From Sphingobacterium sp. UBA2700 (lineage in GTDB: Bacteria > Bacteroidota > Bacteroidia > Sphingobacteriales > Sphingobacteriaceae): a stretch of 64,000 nt of DNA. The stretch lies in the NCBI GenBank assembly GCA_002354335.1, contig DELI01000005.1, positions 354,385 through 418,384 on the forward strand, read 5' to 3'. Shown piece by piece: positions 26,113 through 35,791 of this stretch. The position numbers and the translations under genes are program-made. The notes under the pieces are model-generated. The model searched no databases and was not told the origin of the DNA. It worked only from the letters and a program-made list of their open reading frames with translations. Each line of letters starts with the position of its first letter. Within the stretch, counting starts at the first letter, position 1.

Positions 26113-27138
26113 ATGAGCAACTCAGACAAATTAAAGGCGCTACAGCTTACTTTAGATAAATTAGAAAAATCGTTCGGTAAAGGTACGATCATGAAATTAG
26201 GTGATACTGCCGTAGAGCCTATCGAGTCTATTTCTACGGGATCCTTAGGGTTAGATATCGCCTTGGGTATTGGCGGTGTTCCTAAAGGCCGTATCATTGA
26301 GATTTACGGTCCTGAATCATCAGGTAAGACAACTTTAGCGACGCATATTGTAGCGGAAGCACAGAAAAAAGGTGGTATTGCTGCTATCATTGATGCGGAG
26401 CACGCTTTTGATAAGTACTACGCTCAGAAATTAGGTGTTGATATCGAGAACCTGTTGATCTCTCAGCCTGACCATGGTGAGCAAGCGTTAGAGATTGCTG
26501 ACAACTTGATCCGTTCGGGCGCTATTGATGTTATCGTCATTGACTCGGTTGCAGCATTGGTACCTAAGGGAGAGATTGAAGGTGAAATGGGTGAGTCGAA
26601 GATGGGTCTTCAAGCACGTTTAATGTCGCAAGCCCTACGTAAGCTAACCGGTACAATCGCAAAAACAAACTGTTGTTGTATCTTCATCAACCAATTGCGC
26701 GAGAAAATCGGTGTGATGTTCGGTAACCCGGAAACCACAACGGGTGGTAATGCGCTTAAGTTCTACGCATCTGTGCGTCTAGACATCCGTCGTACATCGC
26801 AGATCAAAGATGCTGATGAGGTAGCAGGTAACCGTGTTAAAGTAAAAATCGTTAAGAATAAAGTAGCTCCTCCATTCCGTATTGCTGAGTTTGATATCAT
26901 GTTCGGCGAAGGTATTTCTAAGGTTGGTGAAATCATCGACTTAGGTGTAGAATATGGAATCGTTAAGAAATCAGGATCTTGGTTTAGCTATGGAGACACA
27001 AAATTAGGTCAAGGTCGTGATGCTGTGAAGTCGCTATTGGCAGATAACCCTGATTTATCAGATGAGTTAGAAGCAAAAATTAGAGCAGAGGTAACAGGTC
27101 AGAATTTAGACGAGACCATCTTGAAAGAAGAGGAATAA
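26113..27138 (+). CDS. recA: Recombinase RecA
   Basis: 341 aa, full length. ATP-dependent strand-exchange protein for recombinational repair. Walker [10 protein letters not shown] near residue 66-74, Walker [12 protein letters not shown]1/L2 DNA-binding loops (with [15 protein letters not shown]). The acidic C-terminal tail ends LKEEE. Monogenic, with a consensus promoter and strong terminator. No recX follows. Confidence 0.97.
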   Translation: MSNSDKLKALQLTLDKLEKSFGKGTIMKLGDTAVEPIESISTGSLGLDIALGIGGVPKGRIIEIYGPESSGKTTLATHIVAEAQKKGGIAAIIDAEHAFDKYYAQKLGVDIENLLISQPDHGEQALEIADNLIRSGAIDVIVIDSVAALVPKGEIEGEMGESKMGLQARLMSQALRKLTGTIAKTNCCCIFINQLREKIGVMFGNPETTTGGNALKFYASVRLDIRRTSQIKDADEVAGNRVKVKIVKNKVAPPFRIAEFDIMFGEGISKVGEIIDLGVEYGIVKKSGSWFSYGDTKLGQGRDAVKSLLADNPDLSDELEAKIRAEVTGQNLDETILKEEE

Positions 27139-27193
27139 GCTTTTTTATTACAATTAAATTCCCACTAGGTTTCAAAAATATGGGAAATATGCG

Positions 27194-27222
27194 GCAGCTA
27201 TCTTCGATAGCTGCTTTTTTTT
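27194..27222 (+). terminator. recA terminator
   Basis: GCAGCTATC (27194-27202) and GATAGCTGC (27206-27214) with loop TTC, followed by T8. Confidence 0.92.
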
Positions 27223-27240
27223 GCTTCCTTCATAGAGGCA

Positions 27241-27270
27241 AAAAGAAAAAGGAGACCATCGGTCCCCTTT
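27241..27270 (-). terminator. pruA terminator
   Basis: AAAGGAGACC and GGTCCCCTTT form a 10-bp stem with one mismatch around ATC; on the minus strand it is followed by a T-rich run. Confidence 0.75.
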
Positions 27271-27297
27271 CTCTATATTATGCAATTAGGAGTATTG

Positions 27298-28932
27298 TTA
27301 TTCTTCGGATAAGAATGGATATCTGTAGTCTGTATCCGGGTTGAATGTTTCTTTGATTGTTCTTGGCGATACCCAACGCAATAAGTTGATCATGGAACCA
27401 GCTTTATCGTTTGTACCTGATCCTCTAGCACCACCAAATGGCTGTTGTCCTACTACCGCACCTGTACATTTATCGTTGATGTAGAAGTTACCAGCAGCAT
27501 TACGTAAGTAATGAGTTGCTTCTTCTATCGCATAACGATCTTGAGCGATGATAGAACCTGTTAAAGCATAGATCGATGTCTCGTCTACTAACTTCAACGT
27601 TTCTTCCCATTTGTTATCGTCATATACGTAGATTGTCAAAACTGGACCGAATAATTCTTCAGATAAAGTTTCGTAATCTCCTTTTTTCGCTAAAATAACA
27701 GTAGGGTGGATAAAGTATCCTTTTGATTTATCGTATTCACCACCGATTACCACTTCAGCATCTTTAGATTCTTTTGCTCTATCGATGTATTTCGTGATTT
27801 TATCGAATGATTTCTCGTCGATTACCGCATTGATGAAGTTAGAGAAGTCTTCTGTACCACCAATTCTGAATGATTTGATATCTCTCTCCATTGATTTTTT
27901 CAAATCTTCCCATAATGACTTAGGAACATACGCGCGAGAAGCAGCTGAACATTTCTGTCCCTGGAACTCGAAAGCACCTCTTACTAATGCTGTATTCAAC
28001 ACGTCAAGATCAGCAGAAGGGTGAGCTAGGATAAAGTCTTTACCACCAGTCTCTCCTACGATACGTGGGTAAGTTTTATATACATGGATGTTCTCACCAA
28101 TTGTTTTCCAAATATCTTGGAATACACCTGTAGAACCTGTGAAGTGGATACCTGCGAAATCTGGGTGTTTGAAGATCACATCGCCAGCCTCAGGACCTGA
28201 TACATACACTAAGTTAATAACGCCATCAGGAACACCAGCTTCTTTAAAGATCTGCATCAATACGTTTGCTGAATAAATTTGGGTGTTCGATGGTTTCCAT
28301 ACAACCACATTACCCATCATTGCAGCACTTGTAGGCAAGTTACCTGCGATAGCCGTAAAGTTGAATGGTGTTAATGCGAAAACAAACCCTTCTAACGGGC
28401 GTTGTTCCACACGGTTCCATACGTTCTTAGGGCTAATTGGAGGTTGTTGTTGGTAAATTTCTGACATGTATTTTACGTTGAAACGCAAGAAGTCAGCGAT
28501 CTCACATGCCGAGTCAATCTCTGCTTGATAGGCATTTTTAGATTGACCTAACATCGTAGCCGCATTTAATTTGTAGCGGTATTTGCTAGAAATTAATTCC
28601 GCAGCTTTCAAAAAGATAGCAGCGCGTTGCTCCCATGGCAAGTTTTCCCAATCGTTCTTCGCAGCTAATGCAGCATCAATCGCTTGCTTAACATGCTCTT
28701 TTGTACCTTGGCTATAATGGCCTAGGATATGTTGGTGATCGTGCGGAGGAGTTAACTTACCTTTTTTCGTGGTATGAACTTCCTCGCCACCGATATACAT
28801 TGGGACGTCAATTTCAGTTGCTCTAGCAGCAGCGATAGCTTCTTTTAATAAGCTTCTTTCTTTAGTTCCCGGAGCATAGCTATACACTGGCTCATTTGTC
28901 GGTACAGGAACATTAAAAAATCCTTTTAACAT
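27298..28932 (-). CDS. pruA: 1-pyrroline-5-carboxylate dehydrogenase (L-glutamate gamma-semialdehyde dehydrogenase)
   Basis: 544 aa, the length of stand-alone PruA. Oxidises glutamate semialdehyde to glutamate with NAD+, the last step of proline breakdown. ALDH motifs: TPFNFTAIAGNLP with the oxyanion Asn, Glu in GETGGKDF, catalytic Cys in FQGQKCSAASR. C-terminal QQPFGGARGSGTNDKAG is characteristic. No putA-like proline dehydrogenase lies beside it, so regulation is separate. Upstream 380 nt are noncoding. Confidence 0.95.
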   Translation of the reverse strand: MLKGFFNVPVPTNEPVYSYAPGTKERSLLKEAIAAARATEIDVPMYIGGEEVHTTKKGKLTPPHDHQHILGHYSQGTKEHVKQAIDAALAAKNDWENLPWEQRAAIFLKAAELISSKYRYKLNAATMLGQSKNAYQAEIDSACEIADFLRFNVKYMSEIYQQQPPISPKNVWNRVEQRPLEGFVFALTPFNFTAIAGNLPTSAAMMGNVVVWKPSNTQIYSANVLMQIFKEAGVPDGVINLVYVSGPEAGDVIFKHPDFAGIHFTGSTGVFQDIWKTIGENIHVYKTYPRIVGETGGKDFILAHPSADLDVLNTALVRGAFEFQGQKCSAASRAYVPKSLWEDLKKSMERDIKSFRIGGTEDFSNFINAVIDEKSFDKITKYIDRAKESKDAEVVIGGEYDKSKGYFIHPTVILAKKGDYETLSEELFGPVLTIYVYDDNKWEETLKLVDETSIYALTGSIIAQDRYAIEEATHYLRNAAGNFYINDKCTGAVVGQQPFGGARGSGTNDKAGSMINLLRWVSPRTIKETFNPDTDYRYPFLSEE

Positions 28933-29257
28933 ATTTGTATCTAATTTAATCGACCAGACCGCTTATTTACATGTTTTGACTATTGATACACATGATAGGT
29001 AGTCTAGTGCTTCATTTACTTGAATAGTTTCGATAAGCAGCTTTTGAAGTTAGCATTGCTTACCGAGCGCATTGGTTAACTCAAACAGTTTGAACAATTT
29101 GCAGTACGAAATTACGAAATAATAAAGCTATTGTTAAAACTTATCTAATTCGATAATAAACCTATATTGTCCAAACATTTCGCATAACTGGCTAAGTTCC
29201 TATTAAAATGAGAGTAGTAAGCATTTTAAAAAGGCAAGGGTTTGGTGTCTTCAGCAC
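28933..29257. other. Intergenic stretch between pruA and sodA
   Basis: About 325 nt upstream of pruA on the minus strand. I see no ORF, no TAnnTTTG box in the right orientation, and no strong dyad. Confidence 0.4.
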
Positions 29258-29292
29258 AAAAAAACGGATAACAATTTCTTGTTATCCGTTTT
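29258..29292 (-). terminator. sodA terminator
   Basis: Perfect 14-bp stem (29261-29274 with 29279-29292; ACGGATAACAA arm) around TTTC, with a T7 run on the minus strand. Confidence 0.92.
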
Positions 29293-29314
29293 GATACGTT
29301 TTATCTTTCAGTGA

Positions 29315-29923
29315 TTACTTTGCTGCGTTATAACGCTCCGCTACTGCATCCCAGTTAATTACGTTGAAGATTGCATCTAAATAGGCTGGGCGCTTGTTTT
29401 GATACTTTAAGTAGTACGCATGCTCCCAAACGTCAATACCAAGGATTGGCGTTCCTTTTACTTCAGCAACATCCATAAGCGGATTATCTTGATTTGGAGT
29501 AGATGTAACAGCTAATTTGCCATCAGCACCAACGATTAACCAAGACCAACCTGATCCGAAACGAGTCGCACCAGCTTCTTGTAATTTCTTTTTCAATTCA
29601 TCGAATGAACCAAAAGTTTCGTTGATTGCAGTTGCTAATTCACCTGTAGGCTCACCACCTTTATTAGCGCCTAGTACAGTCCAGAATAATTGGTGATTGT
29701 AGTGACCACCACCATTATTGCGAACTGCCGCAGGGTATTTGCTAATGTTTTTGATAATGTCTTCTAGAGAAGCATTCTCAGCATCAGTACCTGCAATAGC
29801 TTTGTTCAAATTGTCTACGTAAGCTTGGTGATGGCGATCGTGGTGAATCTCCATTGTTTCCTTGTCAATATGTGGTTCTAATGCGTCTGCTGCGTATGGT
29901 AACGCTTCTAATTGAAATGCCAT
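29315..29923 (-). CDS. sodA: Superoxide dismutase, Mn-type by motif
   Basis: 202 aa. Converts superoxide to peroxide and oxygen. Metal ligands His27 (EIHHDRHHQ block), His in [11 protein letters not shown], and Asp/His in DVWEHAYY. The Gly-Gly before HYNH and the Gln in TPNQDNPL follow the Mn-enzyme pattern rather than the Fe one; Bacteroidota enzymes can be cambialistic. No export signal, so cytoplasmic. Monogenic with a strong terminator. It may supply context for superoxide-activated Mn cofactors such as class Id RNR (inference). Confidence 0.95.
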   Translation of the reverse strand: MAFQLEALPYAADALEPHIDKETMEIHHDRHHQAYVDNLNKAIAGTDAENASLEDIIKNISKYPAAVRNNGGGHYNHQLFWTVLGANKGGEPTGELATAINETFGSFDELKKKLQEAGATRFGSGWSWLIVGADGKLAVTSTPNQDNPLMDVAEVKGTPILGIDVWEHAYYLKYQNKRPAYLDAIFNVINWDAVAERYNAAK

Positions 29924-30028
29924 AATAATGTATATTTAATGAATGTTATGTTGTTCTTAAGTATAATACGAATATAAGACAAATTGGCCGAAGTAAAGTT
30001 TGTTTAAGGTCTAATTTTGTCCCCAATA

Positions 30029-30505
30029 TTAGCGTTTATTACGAAAAAAAGACTTTACTAGATTTGCGCAGTCCTCTTCAAGCACTCCGGCTTTAATTTC
30101 CGTCTTGGGATGTATGATTTTATCGCCTATCGCAGAGTAACCGCGCTTCTCATCCCTTGCTCCATAGACGATCCGACTGATTTGGGTCCAATACGATGCG
30201 CCCGCGCACATCACGCAGGGTTCAATGGTGACATACAGCGTACAGTCTTTTAGGTATTTACCGCCCAGAAAATTGGCGGCCGCTGTAAATGCTTGCATCT
30301 CCGCATGAGCCGTAACATCATTGAGCCGCTCCGTAAGGTTATAACCTTTACCGATAATCTTGCCATTCGCAACGATGATCGCGCCAATGGGCACCTCATT
30401 CTCCCGGAATGCTTGTTCTGCTAATTTGAGCGCTTCGCGCATATACTGTTCGTCTGAATTTTCAGGTGTTAAATTCAGGTCACTCTCAAAGTTGTAAACT
30501 TTCAT
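30029..30505 (-). CDS. tadA: tRNA-specific adenosine deaminase (A34 to inosine)
   Basis: 158 aa. Zinc deaminase motif: HAE (TAHAEMQAF) with the proton-shuttling Glu, then PCVMCAG with two Cys ligands. Context and length fit TadA, which makes inosine at the wobble base of tRNA-Arg; guanine deaminase is the main alternative. It overlaps the csaA stop by one base (TAATG), third gene of the csbD-like/csaA/tadA operon, so translation is coupled. Confidence 0.88.
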   Translation of the reverse strand: MKVYNFESDLNLTPENSDEQYMREALKLAEQAFRENEVPIGAIIVANGKIIGKGYNLTERLNDVTAHAEMQAFTAAANFLGGKYLKDCTLYVTIEPCVMCAGASYWTQISRIVYGARDEKRGYSAIGDKIIHPKTEIKAGVLEEDCANLVKSFFRNKR

Positions 30506-30849
30506 TATTTTAATTTGGAACCGTTCGGAACTTGTCGCTCAACGGTTGTCAGGATAATATCTCCGTTATGATCTTCAAATCCGGTCACTAAGCATTCGGA
30601 CATAAAATTGGCGATCTGTTTCTTCGGAAAATTAACGACCGCTACGACCTGCCGACCGATTAGTTCTTCCTTAGTATAATGCGCAGTAATCTGCGCACTG
30701 GACTTGCGGACGCCAATCTCTTCTCCAAAATCAACCGTCAATTGATAGGCTGGTCTTTTGGCTTTCGGAAAATCATCGGCTGTTAAAATAGTGCCGACTC
30801 TAAGATCCACCCGCTCGAAGTCAGCCCAGCTGATTAGCTCCTCCTGCAT
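30505..30849 (-). CDS. csaA: CsaA-type tRNA-binding / chaperone protein
   Basis: 114 aa from ATG 30849 (MQEELISWADF). OB-fold tRNA-binding domain: FERVDLRVGTI at the start, KSSAQIT, VVAVVNFPKKQIANF and SECLVTGF near the end, ending PNGSKLK. CsaA in Bacillus binds peptides and assists secretion; relation to tRNA-binding domains of MetRS is structural. The gene starts one base after the stop of the csbD-like gene. Confidence 0.9.
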   Translation of the reverse strand: MQEELISWADFERVDLRVGTILTADDFPKAKRPAYQLTVDFGEEIGVRKSSAQITAHYTKEELIGRQVVAVVNFPKKQIANFMSECLVTGFEDHNGDIILTTVERQVPNGSKLK

Positions 30850-30850
30850 G

Positions 30851-31066
30851 TTACAAACTGTTGGATTGCAGGTCAGACATTTCCTTTGACAAGGTGAAAA
30901 GCACATAGTCAACATTTCTATGAAGTCTCTTCGCCAAACGTCTTAACAATTCATCTTCCTGACCTTCTTGAAAGGTCAGATCCTCATCAGTAAGACGGTT
31001 GTATTTGCGTTGTAATTTTAGCTTCAGAATAGGCCAGTCTTGCGCTTGAATCTTGAAATTAATCAT
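30851..31066 (-). CDS. CsbD-like small stress protein
   Basis: 71 aa from ATG 31066. DWPILKLKLQRKYNRLT followed by EDLTFQEGQEDELLRRLAKRL matches the pattern of CsbD proteins (Trp-Leu-Lys, KLTDEDL, G-DEL). The longer in-frame ORF to 31288 crosses the divergent beta-barrel gene and is rejected. Function of the family is unknown beyond stress induction. First gene of a three-gene operon with csaA and tadA. Confidence 0.75.
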   Translation of the reverse strand: MINFKIQAQDWPILKLKLQRKYNRLTDEDLTFQEGQEDELLRRLAKRLHRNVDYVLFTLSKEMSDLQSNSL

Positions 31067-31136
31067 GGATATATGCCGTTTATAGATAAAAAACTCTATT
31101 TTAGTGATAGAAAGAGTAAATATATAAATTTTTAAC

Positions 31137-31724
31137 ATGAAAAAAATTATACTAGCATTTGCTGCCCTATTTCTAATGGTGCAGGCTTCACAAGCACAAT
31201 TACTACCAAGTTTTAAACTAGGTGTTAAAGGTGCATTAAACTTCTCTAGTTTAAAATCAGATGGCAAATGGTTAAACTCCGATACCAAAACAGGTTATCA
31301 GCTAGGGGTTTGGGGCCGCGTGGGTGTTGCGGGCTTCCACGTACAGCCAGAGCTTTATTATAGCCAAAAGAAAGCAGGATTCGACCCACAAGATAATAGC
31401 GGAGATGGTGAAGTGACGATCAAGAGCATGGATCTTCCTATTTTACTAGGTACAAGAATCGGCTTAGGCCCATTAGGTGTCCGTATCCAAGCAGGTCCTG
31501 TCTTCTCATTTGCGCAGGATGGAAAATTCGACATCAATACGGCGACTAATTTCGCTGAATACAAAAAGACATCAACAGGAATCATTGGTGGTATCGGTGC
31601 TGACATCCGTAATTTCACTATTGATCTTCGTTATGAGCACGGTTTAAACAACCTGAGCAAAAGCGACGCTGAAAAACAAAAGATCAGTATGTGGTCAATC
31701 GGCGTAGGATATGCGTTCTTGTAA
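31137..31724 (+). CDS. Outer-membrane beta-barrel protein (PorT-like small porin family)
   Basis: 195 aa. Sec signal ending ASQAQ; body of amphipathic beta strands (FKLGVKGALNFSSL, GYQLGVWGRVGV, FHVQPELYYSQKK, FTIDLRYEHGLNNL) ending in GVGYAFL. Fits the outer-membrane protein beta-barrel domain common in Bacteroidota. Function unknown. Monogenic, divergent from the csbD-like gene, with its own terminator. Confidence 0.82.
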   Translation: MKKIILAFAALFLMVQASQAQLLPSFKLGVKGALNFSSLKSDGKWLNSDTKTGYQLGVWGRVGVAGFHVQPELYYSQKKAGFDPQDNSGDGEVTIKSMDLPILLGTRIGLGPLGVRIQAGPVFSFAQDGKFDINTATNFAEYKKTSTGIIGGIGADIRNFTIDLRYEHGLNNLSKSDAEKQKISMWSIGVGYAFL

Positions 31725-31745
31725 GTAAAAGATAATTAAAAGTTT

Positions 31746-31782
31746 AGGCTCGGTTGTTATTCAATCGAGCCTTTCTTTTTTC
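31746..31782 (+). terminator. Terminator of the beta-barrel gene
   Basis: AGGCTCGGTTG (31746-31756) pairs with CAATCGAGCCT (31762-31772) allowing one G-U; a T-rich tract follows. Confidence 0.85.
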
Positions 31783-31853
31783 TGCACAGATTAGAAAGAT
31801 TCTAAATTAGTGCTTTTTTGTACATATTTCTCACAAAAGTGTCATCAATTAGA

Positions 31854-31861
31854 TAGATTTG
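31854..31861 (+). promoter_or_regulatory. sdhCAB -7 promoter element
   Basis: TAGATTTG matches TAnnTTTG; a leader of about 25 nt precedes the ATG at 31889. No clear -33 box at 19 nt. Confidence 0.55.
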
Positions 31862-31888
31862 CGGAACTAAATTAAATTCATAGTAATA

Positions 31889-32668
31889 ATGAGTAAATCA
31901 AAGCCAGTATTAACATCTTCACTAGGGAAGAAACTAATCATGAGCTTGACAGGATTGTTCTTATGTACGTTCTTGATTGTTCATTTGATTGGTAATTTAC
32001 AGCTCTTTAAAGATGATGCGGGGTATGCGTTCAACAATTACGCTTATTTCATGACCCACTTTACACCTATCAAGGTAGTTTCTTACTTACTTTACGCTTC
32101 TATCATTATCCACGCGGTTTACGCTTTAGTATTAACTACTAAAAACAAAGCGGCAAGACCGATTGGTTACAACCAGTATGATGGCAAAGCGAGTAGCGCA
32201 TGGAACTCACGTAACATGGGAATTTTAGGTACTGTATTATTAGTTTTCATCGTAACACACATGCAAAACTTCTGGTACCAGTACAAGTTTGGTTCTACTC
32301 CTTATGTAGAATACCATACTGAGCTGTCTACAGGAAATCAAGAGATCATTTCTTTAGATGATGTTCCTGCAGAGTATGACGGGTATAAAATCTTTGTAAA
32401 CAACGGTGTAGAAACTGTTCAGTCAAAAGATTTATACAAGCAAGTTGCTGTAGCATTCCAAAATCCTTTCTTAGTTGGATTATATCTTTTAGGAATGGCT
32501 GCTTTGTCATTTCACTTAATTCACGGTTTCCAGTCTGCATTCCAGACGATCGGTTTTAACCACAAGCGTTATATCGGCATTATTAAATGGATTGGAATTT
32601 GGATATTCGGTATCATCATTCCAATTGCCTTCGCTGCAATGCCGTTGTATTTTTATTTTGTTAAATAG
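31889..32668 (+). CDS. sdhC: Succinate dehydrogenase cytochrome b subunit (type B SQR)
   Basis: 259 aa with five predicted membrane spans. Diheme anchor that passes electrons to menaquinone. Candidate axial histidines: IVHLIGN, IIIHAVYAL, VTHMQNF and FHLIHGF. A single fused anchor without SdhD is the epsilon/Bacteroidota arrangement. First gene of sdhCAB. Confidence 0.93.
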   Translation: MSKSKPVLTSSLGKKLIMSLTGLFLCTFLIVHLIGNLQLFKDDAGYAFNNYAYFMTHFTPIKVVSYLLYASIIIHAVYALVLTTKNKAARPIGYNQYDGKASSAWNSRNMGILGTVLLVFIVTHMQNFWYQYKFGSTPYVEYHTELSTGNQEIISLDDVPAEYDGYKIFVNNGVETVQSKDLYKQVAVAFQNPFLVGLYLLGMAALSFHLIHGFQSAFQTIGFNHKRYIGIIKWIGIWIFGIIIPIAFAAMPLYFYFVK

Positions 32669-32718
32669 GTTATTTACAGATTGAAGCAATAGCTAAATCT
32701 ACTAAATAAAAGAAGGAT

Positions 32719-34653
32719 ATGTTAGATTCAAAAGTACCTGCAGGCCCATTGGCCCTAAAATGGTCAAAACATAAATTTGATATGAAGCTGGTTAACCCGG
32801 CCAACAAACGCAAATTCACTATTATCGTTGTTGGTACAGGTTTAGCTGGTGCATCTGCGGCAGCATCTCTTGCAGAATTAGGTTATAATGTAAAAACGTT
32901 CTGCTACCAAGATTCACCACGTCGTGCACACTCTATTGCTGCACAAGGTGGTATCAATGCTGCTAAAAATTACCAAAATGACGGTGACTCTGTTTTCCGT
33001 TTATTTTATGATACAATCAAAGGTGGTGACTACCGCGCTCGCGAAGCAAACGTGTATCGTTTAGCTGAGGTTTCTGTAAACATCATCGATCAATGTGTTG
33101 CTCAAGGTGTTCCGTTCGCACGTGAATACGGAGGTTTATTGGATAACCGCTCATTCGGTGGTGCCCAAGTATCTCGTACGTTCTACGCACGTGGTCAAAC
33201 GGGACAACAATTATTATTAGGTGCATACTCAGCACTTAACCGTCAGATCCAAAAAGGAAAAGTTCAATCTTATACACGCCATGAAATGTTAGATCTTGTT
33301 AAGATCGATGGCGAAGCACGCGGTATTATTACTCGTGATTTGGTTACAGGTAAGATTGAAGCACATGAAGGCCACGCGGTATTACTATGTACTGGTGGAT
33401 ATGGAAACGTGTTTTTCCTATCGACAAACGCGATGGGATGTAACGTAACGGCAGCTTGGAGAGCACACAAACGTGGTGCATTCTTCGCTAACCCATGTTA
33501 TACACAAATCCACCCTACATGTATCCCAGTCACTGGTGATCACCAATCGAAACTTACGTTGATGTCTGAATCATTGCGTAACGATGGTCGTGTATGGGTT
33601 CCTAAAACAGTTGAGTTAGCAGAGAAATTGCGTAAAGGCGAAATGAAGCCTAAAGACATCAAAGAAGATGATCGCGATTACTTCTTAGAAAGAAAATACC
33701 CTTCATTCGGTAACTTAGTTCCTCGTGACGTTGCTTCTCGTAACGCGAAGGAAATGGTTGACGAAGGACGCGGTGTTGGTAAATCTGGCGTAGCGGTATT
33801 CTTAGATTTCGCTGACGCTATCCAACGCTTAGGAAAAGATACAGTAGAAGCTAAATACGGTAACTTGTTCGATATGTACTATCAGATTACTGATGAGAAC
33901 CCATACGAACAACCAATGCGTATCTATCCTGCTGTTCACTATACAATGGGTGGTGTTTGGGTTGACTACAACTTGATGACTACTGTACCTGGTTTATACT
34001 GTTTAGGAGAAGCTAACTTCTCTGACCACGGTGCTAACCGCCTAGGTGCTTCTGCCCTAATGCAAGGCCTTTCTGATGGTTACTTCGTCATTCCATTTAC
34101 TGTTGGTGATTACTTAGCTAAAATCGGAAACTTCAAACCGGTAGATAAAAATCACCCTGCTTTTGAACAGACTCGTAAAGAAGTAGAAGATAAAATCAAC
34201 AAATTGTTGGCTCTGAAAGGTACGAAGACTGTTGATGATATCCACAAAAAGCTAGGTCATATCATGTGGGAATACTGTGGTATGGCGCGTACGGCAGAAG
34301 GATTGACTAAAGCAAAAGGTCTTATCCAAGAATTACGCAAAGAATTCTGGGAGAATGCTTGTGTATTAGGTGCGAACGAAGAATTGAATATGTCGTTAGA
34401 GAAAGCTGGTCGTGTTGCTGACTTCCTTGAATTAGGCGAGTTAATGGTAGACGATGCGTTGAACCGTAACGAATCATGTGGAGGTCACTTCCGTCTTGAA
34501 TCTCAAACAGAAGAAGGCGAAGCGAAACGTGATGATGATCACTACGCTTATGTTGCTGCATGGGAGTACAAAGGTGATAACCAACCGGAAGCACTACACA
34601 AAGAAGAGCTAGTATTCGAAAACGTTAAGTTAACACAAAGAAGTTATAAATAA
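32719..34653 (+). CDS. sdhA: Succinate dehydrogenase / fumarate reductase flavoprotein subunit
   Basis: 644 aa. Oxidises succinate to fumarate in the TCA cycle. FAD-binding [12 protein letters not shown] near residues 36-47; the flavin-linking His in [11 protein letters not shown]; substrate-site HPTC and Arg in [11 protein letters not shown]. Operon with sdhC (50 nt apart) and sdhB (43 nt, containing a hairpin). Confidence 0.96.
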   Translation: MLDSKVPAGPLALKWSKHKFDMKLVNPANKRKFTIIVVGTGLAGASAAASLAELGYNVKTFCYQDSPRRAHSIAAQGGINAAKNYQNDGDSVFRLFYDTIKGGDYRAREANVYRLAEVSVNIIDQCVAQGVPFAREYGGLLDNRSFGGAQVSRTFYARGQTGQQLLLGAYSALNRQIQKGKVQSYTRHEMLDLVKIDGEARGIITRDLVTGKIEAHEGHAVLLCTGGYGNVFFLSTNAMGCNVTAAWRAHKRGAFFANPCYTQIHPTCIPVTGDHQSKLTLMSESLRNDGRVWVPKTVELAEKLRKGEMKPKDIKEDDRDYFLERKYPSFGNLVPRDVASRNAKEMVDEGRGVGKSGVAVFLDFADAIQRLGKDTVEAKYGNLFDMYYQITDENPYEQPMRIYPAVHYTMGGVWVDYNLMTTVPGLYCLGEANFSDHGANRLGASALMQGLSDGYFVIPFTVGDYLAKIGNFKPVDKNHPAFEQTRKEVEDKINKLLALKGTKTVDDIHKKLGHIMWEYCGMARTAEGLTKAKGLIQELRKEFWENACVLGANEELNMSLEKAGRVADFLELGELMVDDALNRNESCGGHFRLESQTEEGEAKRDDDHYAYVAAWEYKGDNQPEALHKEELVFENVKLTQRSYK

Positions 34654-34655
34654 GC

Positions 34656-34677
34656 AAAAGGCTAGCAATAGCCTTTT
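34656..34677 (+). promoter_or_regulatory. Intercistronic hairpin between sdhA and sdhB
   Basis: AAAAGGCTA and TAGCCTTTT form a perfect 9-bp stem around GCAA with only T4 after it. Likely a stabiliser or weak attenuator, since sdhB must be made with sdhA. Confidence 0.5.
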
Positions 34678-34696
34678 GATACTCAATATTACTATT

Positions 34697-35470
34697 ATGA
34701 GTGGACATATGAATTTAACGCTAAAAGTTTGGCGTCAAAAAAATATAAACGACAAAGGACAATTCGTTACTTACCAAGCTAAAGATATCGCTGATGATAT
34801 GTCTTTCCTTGAGATGCTTGATATCGTGAACGAAGATTTGACTCGTAAAGGTGAAGATCCGATTTACTTTGATCACGATTGTCGCGAAGGTATCTGCGGT
34901 ATGTGTTCATTAGTGATCAATGGTCGCCCGCATGGTCCAAAATACGGTATTACGACTTGTCAATTGCACATGCGTTCATTCCACGATGGACAAACTATCG
35001 TTATTGAACCATGGCGCGCAGCGGCTTTCCCTGTATTGAAGGATTTAGCCGTAGATAGAACTGCATTTGACCGCATCCAACAAGCTGGTGGATACGTAAA
35101 TGTCAATACTGGTGGTGTGCCTGATGCAAATACGATTGCTATTCCAAAACGCGTTGCTGACGAGGCTTTCGAATCAGCTACTTGTATCGGATGTGGTGCA
35201 TGTGTTGCAGCATGTAAGAATGCTTCAGCAATGTTATTCGTATCTGCTAAGATTTCTCAATTTGCATTGCTTCCACAAGGTCAAACAGAGCGTTACGAAC
35301 GTGCGCAAGCCATGGTTGATCAAATGGATGCTGAAGGCTTTGGTAACTGTACAAACACAGGTGCTTGTGAAGCTGAATGTCCAAAAGGAATTAAATTGAC
35401 AAATATCGCAAGAATGAACCGTGAGTACTTTACTGCGAAGTTCTTCCGTCAGGAAGATATCCACGCGTAA
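34697..35470 (+). CDS. sdhB: Succinate dehydrogenase iron-sulfur subunit
   Basis: 257 aa from ATG 34697 ([12 protein letters not shown]); ATG 34709 is a second possibility. [2Fe-2S] cysteines in CREGICGMC and a later TTCQLH; [4Fe-4S]/[3Fe-4S] ligands in [11 protein letters not shown] and [16 protein letters not shown]. Carries electrons from SdhA to SdhC. Last gene of the operon. Confidence 0.95.
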   Translation: MSGHMNLTLKVWRQKNINDKGQFVTYQAKDIADDMSFLEMLDIVNEDLTRKGEDPIYFDHDCREGICGMCSLVINGRPHGPKYGITTCQLHMRSFHDGQTIVIEPWRAAAFPVLKDLAVDRTAFDRIQQAGGYVNVNTGGVPDANTIAIPKRVADEAFESATCIGCGACVAACKNASAMLFVSAKISQFALLPQGQTERYERAQAMVDQMDAEGFGNCTNTGACEAECPKGIKLTNIARMNREYFTAKFFRQEDIHA

Positions 35471-35489
35471 GGAATCCTCATTAGAATAT

Positions 35490-35525
35490 AAAGTCCTCGT
35501 AAGCATTTTACGAGGACTTTTTTTA
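35490..35525 (+). terminator. sdhCAB terminator
   Basis: 13-bp stem (AAAGTCCTCGTAA, 35490-35502, with TTACGAGGACTTT, 35508-35520), loop GCATT, T8 run. Confidence 0.93.
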
Positions 35526-35791
35526 TGAGCGTAATTTATTTACAAGGGCAATATGCCACTTGTATTTGTTGGTCTTTCAATAGAAACCTGAAAATTTTTA
35601 CAGCTCTCTCCTATTGTGCTCACAGCTATCCACAGGAACTTTTGCTATTATTTCCATCTACATAGAGTCTTAAGTGCTCGGCAGTTGAATTTTTCACAAA
35701 ATACTGCTTAAATGAACCTCCATTCGCGATATCCATTAAGTGGAATGCTGAAAGTTTTGTTTATATTTACCCTTAATAATCTTAAATCTTA

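Noticed and set aside
31067..31288. Extension of the csbD-like gene on the minus strand
   Set aside because: It covers the start of the divergent beta-barrel gene and reads as unrelated sequence; the ATG at 31066 starts the conserved part.
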